NCBI RefSeq assembly: GCF_902713425.1
Contig: NC_081209.1
Span: 4,845,001 to 4,909,000, forward strand
Length of the DNA: 64,000 nucleotides
From: Acipenser ruthenus
Taxonomy: Eukaryota > Chordata > Actinopteri > Acipenseriformes > Acipenseridae
Reading direction: 5' to 3'
The stretch's first letter is position 1; each line of letters begins with the position of its first letter. The notes below the pieces were generated by a model that searched no databases, had not been told where the DNA came from, and was given only the letters and a program-made list of their open reading frames with translations. The translations under genes were made by a program, and so were the position numbers. Below, one piece after another: positions 10,918 through 23,884 of the stretch.

Positions 10918-13313
10918 CTTGGTGGCGATTTTAAATGGCGTGCTTGGGGTCTCACTGTCATTGGCCTCCAGGACAGTCCTCAGCAAATTCAAAATCTTCT
11001 CTGGCTGTTAAAAACCACAGGACAGAATGACTTTATTATAAATATCAACAATGCACAATGCTCAGTTGCTTTAAACTGCTGAAATGCCCTGCTGAATGGT
11101 TGTGTGAATGTGGACAGTGAAAACTGACTGGTTTTAATTTTGTTTTCAGTGAAATCTACAGTTCTGTGACTCTCAAGATGGGGTGTACAGTGCTGTAAAA
11201 TAAACCTCTGATTGTGAAATAAAAGAATAATGTTTTCACCAAGTCTTTCTAATGTATCGATTGCAAACAAAGTTGAAGATTGTTGAGGTTTGTAATAAAT
11301 GATGTGAAAACTGTGCTTGTTGATTTTGACCTGCCAACCCAATGGTAACAAAGTACTGTTCCACATTTACAGAGTTAAAGTGAAATGAGAAAAGCCCTAT
11401 CGTCTTCAATGTCTGCAAATGTATGTCATGTGACGTGGCCTACAAGAGGTTGAGATTTTTTTTTTTGACCCACAAATTTTCCCAGGAACTACACCAGTGT
11501 TTCTACAGCCTAGTGTGACGCAGTACAATGATTAGTCTTCCCTTAGCCCTTTAGAGTCTAATCTCATAAGCAAAGTGAGGTTGGGCCTGGCTTGGGGCTG
11601 ATGACAGTGTTGTTGGTTGCTCAGTAGGGGGCGCTGTTCCCTCGTCTGCTCCACAGCCTGAGCTGTGCTCCAGTATAAGGAACACTGTGCTGTAGGAGGG
11701 GCTGTCTTCTGAATGAGGCCAGAAAGAAAGGCTCTTTCTAATCTTGTGAATATTACAGATCCCATTGACATCTTTAGAAGGAGTGCAGGGGTCCTACATG
11801 GCAGTTCAATTCTGGCCTTGGTAAAACTTGATTGATAGGGGATAGTTAATGGTGTAGTGGAGGTTAAGTTGAAACAGTTTTAACTTCCTTTTATTAAAAA
11901 AAAAGTCCTAGGAATACAAGATGAAATAATGTTGTACACGGATATGAAACATACACACATCATTTGGTATTTCTAGACATTTATATTCACCACATTCTGC
12001 TCAACAAAGTATTGAGCAGTTTTGCAAACTTCATTTCTGTCCCATGTTCTGTTCATATTGATTTCAGTGAAAATGAAACATTGGACCCTGCTGCATAGGT
12101 TTAAAAACAATTGCTGTCAAATGTCAGAACTGAACTAATTAGGATTGTGTGCCTGACTAATTAAGCAAGTGCTGTTGTAGCACAGTTCACACTGGAAAAG
12201 GACACGCTTGATGACAGTGTTGCTTAACAGATTTTCATACAGTGTGCTGTTTGTCATGTCGTTGAAGTTCATACTTGGAGCTCAGCAGCATGAAGACTTG
12301 TGGTGGTGCTTCTTTTTTTATTTCAATTTAAAACATTTCTGTACTTGTGGTCTATTAGAAGTATCTTACAATCTTCACAAAAAATAAATCAAAACATTGT
12401 AATACTTTACCTTAACTCTGTGATAATTACAAGTCATTTTGTACTGGTTTTTACCTGACCTTAACATAATTAATATGATCGAGGGGGAAAAAATACACTT
12501 TATTTCCTGTGAAGTATTGCCCATGTAAAGCGCACACATTTTAAAAATATAATAATGTTATTAATAATAATACATTCCTTCCAACACTGGAGCCAAGGTT
12601 ACCAGATAATACTAAAAATAAAAAGAGGTTTATATTGAACACTGAAATGCTCCAGATAAGGTGTTCCTCAAACAGTCGTGGAGTTGGCTGAGAATGTAGG
12701 TAGAGCAGCCTTGACTGAGCCCAGCAGAAATCCAAACACCAGGCTTGAGATAGCCATGTCTCCACTCAATGACAACACAGCAATTCGGACTGGCTGAGGC
12801 AGGAGACCACGGGCTTTGTCTTTGCTTCTTCAGGGCACAATGTCTGCAGGTCTCCCCTCCAGACTGCACAGATATTCAATGCAGCAACTCTTTAGCTCCA
12901 TCAGGCTGTTGTATACCCTTTTTCTTGTGGAGCCCAGTTCACAAATCACACAAATCATGAAACTGCTAGAGTGTTGTTTCAAAGAGTAGAACCGTTTCAT
13001 GAATACGAAAACTGGATGTCATCCATAAAACCATCTTTAAATAAATAAATGGGCACTTTTAAATGAATCTTTTTTTTTAAATGTCTTACACTGCTGTAGA
13101 ATAGGCTGCATGAACTTTTCAGAAATACAGTGCTATAAGCAGCTCGGTCGGATGTTTCAATATTATTAAGTTTTAAGTTAAACACGTGATCATTGCTCCA
13201 GGTGCATTGCAAGAAAGTATGCTATAGCAGAGTTTTTTTTAAAAAGAAATCTCCTTTTCTTCATGCTGTTGCCCCACAGTGGAGAATGCTGCTCCCGCTG
13301 CAGGCGCGGGGTT

Positions 13314-16300
13314 TCACAGCACCACGCAGTGCCTGTGTTTCCTCTTCCGTTGCTTCGCTTTCTTCATGGCGCTCAGAGCTGTTTTTGTGGCTTCTTTAAA
13401 AATGTCCTCAACGTTTTCCCTGAACTTGGCGGAACACTCCAAGTACATCTCGGCGTTAATCTGCTGTGCAGTCTCTTCACCCTGTCACCAGACAGAGAAG
13501 ACACTTAGGAGACTGACAGCTCACTGGACTTGGAACAAATACTGCACAGTGGTACCGATACCCTCACAGTGGATCAGCTGTGTGAAAGCATTGATTCTCA
13601 TACCACTGTGGCAGCCTTTGTGCTTTCATTGTCCCAAATACAGTATCATTGCATTGGCAGAGAGAATCATTTGTCTTTTAAAGTTACTTTTAAGGATACT
13701 CCTAAACGTTTCCCATGATGTTTTTGCAGTTTTCCCATGCTAGCCCCATGGTTATACTATGCATTTACCATAGTTTGCTATTAAAATGCTTTACCATACC
13801 TCCCTGTTCTGTACAATGCTTACCTATGCCCATGCTTTCACTTTGCTAAATTACACTTTGCTGTGCATTTACTATGGGACTTGATAAAGTCTGTTTTAAA
13901 GCTGAAAACTGGTTACAGACACACTTAATACAATCATGTAATTTAATTGTAAAAAAAAACAAAACAATACAATGCTTCCTCAATATTTCACTAGCTTGGT
14001 TCATGTTGAGAGTTAATTGTACAAGTCCTATATTTTCCTGTATAATGGCCCTTTGCAAATTAGAGGGAGCATTGTATTTACAGGGATATGAAAATAAGAC
14101 TCTTATTGCATAGCAGTTTCACCTATTCCAGGTTTTACTACGAGCTTGATTAGCCACAGTGTATAGGTGTGTCTCATTAAACTCCTAGTTAAACCAGGAA
14201 TGGATCAGGCTGCTATGGAATGGGAGTGTTCTTTTCATTCCTGATGTATACGCAGTAGGAGTGCACACTGTACCTGCAGATAGGTAATGGGCTCCTGATC
14301 AGAAGCTTTGAGTTTCCGTGTGCGCTCCTTGTCTTTCCGCTGGTCTGTCTTGCAGCCGATGAGGATGATGGGGACTCCGACACAGAAGTGGTTTACCTCT
14401 GGAAACCACTGAAAAACAAACAGTCTCCATGTGTGTTACAAAGAAATGGGGACTTGAACGTGCAACTGATTGTATTTACTGCTCCTTTAGAAAAGCTGAC
14501 CACGGTATTTGTGCATGGTATGTTTTTATTTGTAGTGTGTTTCTCCGTGGTTATACTCTGCATTTACCAGTTTACCCTGGTTTGGTTCAAGATACCTTGC
14601 TGGTCTTTACAATGCTTACCTATGCTTTCACTGTGCTTTATTCCACTTTGCTGTGCTTTTACCATGGGAAACATTAATGAGGGCTGTACTGTGTTTTTAC
14701 ATCTCGTTAAATCCATTCATGGTTCCTCTTTCTTACTGCTTCATAAGAAAGAAAGAAAGAAAGAAAGAAAGAAGAAACCTTTGCTGTCTTGCATTTCCCA
14801 AATGTAGTTTGAGCTGCATGGATACAAGCTTCCTCCCACCACACAACATCACTCCAGCTGCTCTCTCAAATCTCTTTGTAGGCGAAAATTGATATTTTTC
14901 CAGCATAAAGCTCAAAGCAAACAGGAAGTTATTTTGCTTGTTCTGGGTGTTTTAGTTTGCTGAGGTCCCGATGTTTTTGTGTTCCTCTTATTTATTTTTT
15001 TCACAGGTTGTATTGCTCTTGCGTTATCTGTTTTCACCAGCCTTGACCTTTATCCTCCAATGTTACGTATCTCTGTGTGTCTGTTCAGACTGAATTCTTC
15101 ACAGTGTTTATCCTTCAGTAATAACTAGCACCTCCTCTCCAGTGGTGCACTGTGTCAGGGAAAGAGGCCATGCTGTGAGAACACTGACACGAGCTCTGTG
15201 GTCGCGGTGTGTAGGGGAGGAACAGAAGGGTTATGAAAGAGAGGCTAATATTCTCCAGATTATTTTGGGTAGTTTTCAGTTTCAAACGTCCCTTTTTTAT
15301 TTTGCTGATGAGGGCATCGCTGGTGCCCAGATGAATGTAAAATGCCTGTTAAGGTTACAGTATTACAAAAATGTATTGTTTATGATGAAAATGAGATAAC
15401 AGCTCATGTGAGAGAGATCGCACTCCGCATATGCATGTAAGAGCTGTTGTATATATGTGTGCAACAGGCATGGCTGTACATGAGCAACACCACACGCTGC
15501 AGACTGGTACTCTTTGCCCTGCCTGCAGTCCATCCTAATGAAGTCTACTGACAGGCTGTGGAATTTCTCAGATTTGCAGGAGTCTGGACAGATTAACACA
15601 GAGACCCTGCTCTCCTGGGTTTTTACATTCAGTCGAAAGCTGGGCTGCTCAATGTCAGTTTGCTTTTTCAGCAGCACAGGAGGCCACGTCAACAAAACCA
15701 AACCAGCAGAGCCTGCTGCTGTCTGTCTGTCTGTCTGTCTCTCTGCACCCCAGCATGTGCTCGCATGCTGCGTTTATTGTGTCGTTTTACATGATTACAA
15801 TAACACACAGAACACGCCAAAGGGTAAAACAAAGGCAGCTGAAGAATACACATGTAAATAGTCAACCACAAACTGTAGTCCAGCACTGTTGCCTAGGGTT
15901 ACCATGTGGCTCCAGATTAACCGGACGCTATGAGACAGAACGGGATTTCAAACTTGCTCCTAAATTGAAATAAATGAAGGTGTAAATGAACCATCCTTAG
16001 CTACAATTAATAATGGTGCTTAAATACCCGCATGCGCGTCAAATAATTGTATTATACCAAGAATGAATTGCAGCCAGTCGCTACTTTTTTCTGTTTGTTA
16101 AAATTCAATCGCCCATATTATTCTGCAAATACAATCAAAGCATCATCATCTCGTTGCTCTATCCATAGATTAACTATTTGTTCATTAAGATCTGATCAGA
16201 AGCAGCTGATCAGTGTGAATTATTTGCTGCGCACAAGCAATTCCACCACAGCAGGATTAATCAAAGGTGGAGCTCATTTATACGTGAATTACTTTCAGTT

Positions 16301-19300
16301 TAGGGGGAATTTTGAAATCCCGGTCTGTCTCAAAGCGTCCGGTTAACACATACTCTTATCTGTTTTCATGACAACAACAGCAGCTGTGTACAGCAACACC
16401 TTTCATGCAGAGAGGCAGGTGACTGAGAGACCAGACGTAATATGAAATACAAAGCCACAGTCCTGGTTAAAAACACACACCGCAGAACCACATGTATCTA
16501 AGCTGCTCAGGGGACACGGAATACGCTTGTATAATTGGTATTCGGGTTGAAGGGATTTAATACTGGTTTGGTTAACAGGGCAGTTTGGATAGTTGAGGTT
16601 CTACCAGGGGCTCTAACAGGTATGTAGTAAATTGACAGTGTCTGTATAGCTTTGAAAGAGCTGGTTGTAATGGTGGGAGATCTGAATTGAGAATTCAGTG
16701 CACACCTGGGAAAGTATATACTATAGAGTATCAATGCAACCTGCCAAACAAAACAGAAGGAATCGGAGAAGCTGAACTTATTTGTTATGACCCTCAGTGG
16801 TTAATATTAATTAAAGCAAACAGTCAGCATTTGGGTGTAACACTAAGGTGAGAGGACGTTGGTACTGTACTGGCAAAGCCCTCCTGGCAACAGTCTGCTC
16901 GTTAACACATCTTAAAGGTCAAGCTAATTAGTGCTGAATTTTGTCTCTGATCTTTACATTGAAAATTCCTGTTCCCCAGTTTTAAAGGTCTAAAGTCCCA
17001 TGTGCTTTTTTTTTTTTTTAATTAGCAGTAATAGACGAATGACCACATTTGTTTAGCGCCTTGAAGAAATATCAAAAGAAGATTTTGAAAGCAGCTTACC
17101 TTGATTAAGACGTTATCAAAGCTGGTGGGGTTGGTGACATCATAGCAGACAATGACGAGGTTGGCGTTCTGGTAGGAGAGTGGGCGGAGCCTGTCGTAGT
17201 CCTCTTGACCTGTAGAGCACACGAGACACACAGCGGACACAGGGAGTTTACCATAGGTGTTCACTGAAGAGCAACACCCTATGAACAACCCCCATAGCAA
17301 AGTGTAATAAAGCATAGTGAAAGCATAGCCAGGTATGGTAAAACAAATTCATAACATGGCAAACCAGGGTAAAGTCTGGTAAATACCTAGTATAACCATG
17401 GGAAAAGCATGGGAAAACTGCAAAAACACTGTGGTATACTTTTATAAGAGCAAGCAATAAATATCAGTACCTTCATGTTAACAACTGGGGGTTGATATTA
17501 GACGACATGTATTTTAGTATTTGGACACACTTTTTCTCTAATGAATGGGCCACCAAGCTGATAATTGCCCCTCAAGAGTATTTAGAGATCTGTACTGAGA
17601 GCGACGAGACCCATGCCAGTCATTATGAATCGCAGCAAACAAGCCCTGTAATCATTAGCGATCTCAGCAAACATTTCTGTTAAAGTCCTTTTATTTGACA
17701 CAAAGCTAGATCTACAACAACAAAAAAGAGTGCATAGTTCTGCAACAAGCAGAGCCCGTTAGGAAAGGCATGCCTATCTATCACTGATGCAGGAAATGAT
17801 ACTTTAAAATGTGCATTGCATTGACAAAGTGACGCAAAAGAAAAAGAACCGGTTACACAAAAACTGTAAAGTGAAATGTTCCCTTTTTCTGGGCAATCTT
17901 TCCATCATGGTTACATACATACATACATACATACATACAACCTAGCCTCGTGATCCATTAGCACTCAGGAGAAGAAAAACAAACCCCCTGACCAGGTTCG
18001 TAGGGGAAGTAAAACCTCTGGGACTCCGTGGCTAGACGGACCGCCCTTCCTCCAGGTGGCTAGCTACAGCTCTTATTGTGGTCACAGAGAGGGTTACACA
18101 GTATTGTTCATGACAGCATCCAGTCTATTCCTGAAGGATCCGAGAGTCTCTGCTTCAACAACTCTGTCTGGCAGCCTGTTTCAGTAACTTCCTTATCATC
18201 TTGTCATTCCAGTTTGACAGACTTTAATGCCATCACTTGATCTTCTACAGTAGTTGATTAATTAATTCTACAATTAAATATACAAACCGCCAGTGAATCA
18301 AAACAAACCACAGTAAGCAAATCTATAGTAGCAGAACTCTGAAGAGTCGAATAGTTCACTGGTTCAAGATGCTTTAACCAGTTATAATGAACAGGAATGA
18401 AAGATTATAAAATAAAAGGCCATTATCAGCTGTTTTGTCTGTTTCTGAGCAACACCTGTTGCTATGGGTTAAGGTTAAACTTGTGTTTGAAGCTAGGGTT
18501 AGGGAGATAACATGAAACAATACAAAATGAATTGCAATATCTCATAACAGTTCTGGAACTAGTTACTATTGCCACGCATAAAGCACTTACCAGAAAAGGT
18601 AGGATGCTATCAGATTAAATATCTCAAAGCCAGACCTGCTTCTTAGAATGAAATGATGAACGCAGTGCACGATCACCACATCCTGTGTATCACGTGGTTG
18701 ACTGATCTTAGCAAAAGGGGAACAGTGACAGAAAACCAATTCAAATGAATTCATCCTTAAAAAGGATCAGATGGTCAAGGTAAAGTGACTTTCCAAACAT
18801 CACAATCGGGTCCCATCAGAGGATGGCAATAACGATCCATTTCATAGTACGATACCAGCGCTGTTCTTTCTGTGTGTCTGTGAAAGGGTGTTCGAAACAT
18901 AAAGGACGTCCTTTTCAGAAGCTGCGACACCCGCTCATCCCACATCCTGCCAAACGCCTTTCATTGGTATCTCTGTCGCTCTTGCTGCAGCCCTGTGACG
19001 TGCACGCAGTCTAGAAGCTCTTTCAATTCACCCAAATCGTTTGCTACAGATACTTAATGCTGACAGATACTGAATGCTGACTGCAGTGTGCATTGTGAGC
19101 GCTTACTCGGCTTTCAAAATAATTTGGATGGTTTTAATTCTTTCACTTGCGATACATCTGATGGCCTGCTGACGCCAGATTGAGGTTTCGCTATCTCCCC
19201 TCCCTCTCAAGTCTTTGTGTCAATGTTAACTCAGGGTTAGTCAAGGGCTCAGAGACATGACTTGAAAAAACCAAACACAAGGTTTCAAGTAAGCGGTCTG

Positions 19301-19622
19301 CAGGTCAGTGCTTAAGAAAGAAGAAATGAGGGTGCAGCGTAAAATACAAATCTCCTCCTTTGTTGACCAAACACCAAACAGGACCTGGAGGGGGAGGCAG
19401 CAAGCGTCCCAGACATTTCCACCTCTCAACACCACAGCCAGATCGGACAAGCACTGGAACTCAATACCAAATATACAATTAGGTGCGCTTACACTGTGTA
19501 ACTTGCAATTGCCAGCAAATCTATAATTAACTGCTGTTTTGCCAGAAACCATAGCATCAATAGAAACTATTACTGGCTCAAAACACACACACTGTAGCAT
19601 GCTCTCTGTGATCATGTGACTG

Positions 19623-19653
<31 letters not shown>

Positions 19654-22600
19654 GTCTTGGACATCCAGGAGGCAGAAAGACTTTACAAACGTATTCCATG
19701 GGTCTTTATGACTTCTATATCTACAAAGTACAGTCAATGTAGGGCTGGTCCTAATAGAGGCAGCTCTGTTTAAATGGGAGGGGGCTGACAGAGTGAGCTA
19801 CTGTATTTTCATTCTTCATTACTATTGATATTGGACATTGTTGAGCATGTTGAAATCGTCTGCCTTCTTTGTACAGTAATGTCACTGGTGGGGTGGGGGA
19901 GTTCAGAGGTCACTTCTTATCTGAGCGATTGCTTGGTCTGACTCAGAGGCACATTCCTGACGTTATCATCCATTTTCATTAAAATAAGTTTAAAAAGCAA
20001 CCCTGTGGCAGCTGGAATTTGCCTGACAATTTGCTTTATGACTGAGGAGCCTTCTGTACCAAGAGATCAGTGATTAGTGTTTGTTTTTGTAACAAACAGG
20101 CATTCCCATAGCAACCTAATCTGGACTGGGGTTTCATTCGAGGGCGTTTTGCACTTGCTGGCTTTGGCACATATTGAACCCCTTTCACAATCGTGGAGGT
20201 TTCGTTCTCATCATCATTGGGAAGATTCAGAACATTTCTGATTGGAGTCACACCCACTGTAGGAATTCTCTGCAGTAGTTTCAGTGTGCACTACATAGAG
20301 CCCCACTCTGTGGTGTGCCATTCCAGCAAGCATGTCTTGTTAGTTATGAAACACAGTATGATATCAAGCAGCTAACGCCTCTTCTGCTTTCCTCTAACCC
20401 CTGTGCGTTACTTTACATGGCGTCTGTAATACCACTAACATTCTCGTATGTCTGAAAGTGTAATAAACATGTATATCTTTCAGCTTTATTAAGAATTATG
20501 ATTTAGGGACTAATCTGATGGTGCATTTTTGCTGATAAAAAGACCTTGCGCTGGTCTTTTTTATAACTGGGAAATTGGAGAGATACAGTAGGCTGCTTTG
20601 TGTTTTATCAGATGCACTTCAAAATACAGAAGCATTAACTACACTGTAGATACCACAACATTTCCATGTACGATGTACCTACATGTAGTTTGCATGCTGG
20701 TGTGTGCATGAGGACAAAGTGACAACCATGTAATGGAAATACAGTAGATACACCAACAACATGTACTTAACACAGCCGCTTTCCTGAGCTAAAATAATGA
20801 ATCATGAAAGCACCATGTACCAGCTGTGGACTGTAGCTGAGTGCAGTGAATACATGCTGACAGTTATCTGGTTTATCTCTGTGCACTGTTATCAGTCTCT
20901 AGCTCTATTGTCCCTCATGGCTTGTTTGTTGACAGCTGACACTGGATGAAAAGCCCAGAAAATAATGAACGCAGGTTATATAGGACCTATTTTAACTTTT
21001 AGTCTTGGATTAATTTACCCAAGGTAGCATATTATTATTATTATTTATTTCTTAGCAGACGCCCTTATCCAGGGCGACTTACAATTGTTACAAACTATCA
21101 CATTATTTTTACATACAATTACATTATTTTTTCATATAATTACCCATTTATACAGTTGGGTTTTTACTGGAGCAATTTAGGTAAAGTACCTTGCTCAAGG
21201 GTACAGCAGCAGTGTCCCCTACCTGGGATTGAACCCACGACCCTCTGGTCAAGAGTCCAGAGCCCTAACCACTACTCCACACTGCTGTTAGTGCTGTGTC
21301 TTATAACCCAGCTGTATGTGCTCTGGGTGTTAACAAAGTGAAACAGAGCGTTTGGTTAATGTTCAGAGTACAGTAACATATCCATGCTATTTATTTTACT
21401 TCTCCTTCCTGTGTACAGCCTAAACCGCTTCCTTCTTTCTCACAAATAAATATAAATACAATAAACAGACAACGCAGAGCGGTTTTCTAGAATACCACAC
21501 ACCATGAGCCCAGTTTATCAGCCCTTTCACAAGCCGACCCCGAGGAGTCAACTTACTTCACCTCACGCTGTGAACCCTGACTAAGTGGTGCTCCTGGAAT
21601 GTGGAAAATGTATTTAAAAGCAAACACTGCGGATGCTCCTACCTGCTGTGTCGTAAAGGTTCAAGTTGATTTCCTTGTTCCCGACTTTGATACTGGAAAC
21701 ATACTTCTCAAACACAGAGGGAGCGTATTTCTGTTGAAAGAAAGATCAAATAATTGTTGTAACTCTTCTGAAAAAGAGATCTCTGGAGGTTAAATAAAAA
21801 AAAAAAATGAAATGAAATGCTGTTCAAAGAGGCATACACTGGGCTGGTAAGAAACGCTACAAGTTAGAATTTTGGGTAAAACACACCTGTGATTAATGAA
21901 TAGTTTAAAGTGTGCATATCCTTGTATACCCACGGTTTAGATTATTAAAATAAAAAAATACATGTGGTGCGGTTCATAGACTTGATTCAAGCAGCTGTGA
22001 CGCTAAACTGCCTCTGAGGACTAAGGCTGGCAATCAAGCATCTTTCAGAGTATGGGAGTCTCTTTAGTGCATCTATCTCTGATTTCATGATTCAAATGAT
22101 GTCATTATTCAGATCTGTTAAATAGATACCAGTGTCTTTTTAGGGCTAGAAATGGGAAATAGAACAGAACACAATTGTTTGGTGGTTGCCTAAATGCAAA
22201 GGGACTTTTTAAACGTTATTCAGCTGAGGAACCACATGGAAACCTCACACAGCCTCCAGCTCTGACCAGCTTAAAGCAGATGCTGGTCATGAGGTTATAG
22301 TTAGAATTGTGTAAGAGGAGGTGCTTCAATACATTCCAGGGTTTGCAATGGGTTCATATACAAAGGAATGGAAGATTCTGAAAGGTGGTCGCGTTTTTGA
22401 ACATTTCTAAATGACACGGGTATCCCTTCAAGTTTATGTTTGTTCAACATGGTAACTACATGAGCCAGTTAGAATGACATTCTTTGATGCCTGTGGAATC
22501 AATAGCCTTTCCTGGGGACTTCTCTTTGTACAGGGCAGTAAGGAGCATGTGTATGTTTGTGTGTGTGTGTGCACGGATGTTCTGAACACTGTGCAATGTT

Positions 22601-23801
22601 CATTCACCTGAAATGAGTTCAGGCAGTCCGTAGGTATAAGAAAAAACAATGCACATGAGTACGGAGTAAGCAGGTCTAACTGCCTGTGTTGACAGTTATG
22701 CTACAAATGCAAAACATGTGGTGATAATCATTATATTTGCCTCTGTGTTGCACAATCCACTTTGCCATCGGGCTTTCGTGACTGCTATCAAATGATTGTT
22801 CTATCAGTTCAAGTTTGGCTGTTGGGTTGGGCTTTCTGAAGTATTTGAGAAAGGTATGCATTTTGATTTCCTCACTGAAGACTCAGGTGTGCAGCCATGC
22901 AGTTCAGCTGAGCGACATTGAGATTGAAAACCCACAGTTTGTGTTGGCAGCTTTCATATAAAGGGACAGCAGGGTTCATTTGCATGGCTGCTTTAAAGTT
23001 CTCTGTGCTTTTTTTTATTATGCATTTGTACAAAGCACCGTGTACTTCCCTGTCATCGACAATGCTTTTATTAAATGTTACTACACTACTACACATAAGT
23101 GGGGGTGCAGGCAAAGTATTTCTGTAGTGAAAGGAAGTGGCTGTGTCTGGTTTAAATTTAGTTCAGTAAACAGTCAGTTATGAGTTGCATTAGATATACC
23201 CAGCACTAGATGTTGACTCTTGGAGTTAGCTCTTGTGCTGCCTGGTTTGCTTGTATCACCTATAATCAACCTCCCTAATAATAGAGTGTTTCTTTAGAAT
23301 AGCACAGTGATCTCAAAGCGTGGTGTCTATCTACACATCGTTCATTTCTTTAAACATGGGATAACAGCACAAACCACAGAGGCAGCAGGAAAGCAACTCT
23401 ACCTCCAGCAGCTCTAATGGCTCTGTTGGCTGATTGACTCGTCCTCTTTTTATTGACCTGAAGCCATAAAAACTAAAGAAGATGCAACAGATGTCTCACC
23501 GTATAAAACCTTAAAGGTGTGCTCATATGAAAAATGATATGTCTGGTCATGTTCAGCATTCACAGCAAGCAGGAAACCTACCTGCCATTTTAAATCTACA
23601 AATTAAAACCAAAACAAAGAACAGAAATATATATGTTTTAAAAACTTTTTGGACCGTAAAAGGTACGGCAGCTACGAGGTATAGAAGACAGTGAAATAAA
23701 GTGGTTTTTACTCCAGCGTGTGCAACTAGACTAATACAACTTATCTGTTTTATTGTGGGGCGTTTCCCTGTCACAAAGACGAAAGTCAGAGACCTGCTCA
23801 G

Positions 23802-23884
<83 letters not shown>

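Larger units (their letters stand above)
7595..13313. other. Tail-to-tail interval between tmem120b and rhof (3' UTRs plus intergenic)
   Basis: This stretch has no supported coding gene. The first part must hold the tmem120b 3' UTR. Candidate AATAAA signals on the plus strand are at 8868-8873, 11199-11204 and 11218-11223; which one is used is unknown. The right end must hold the rhof 3' UTR on the minus strand; TTTATT at 12499-12504 is one candidate signal for it. Two copies of a palindromic-ended repeat lie at 8960-9225 and 10630-10917. The rest is AT-rich single-copy-looking sequence with only short chance open frames. Confidence 0.6.

Noticed and set aside
17022-17315. Rho-like 97-codon frame taken as a separate gene
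   Set aside because: It is rhof exon 3 with read-through into both flanking introns; the splice sites at 17100 and 17209 explain it fully.
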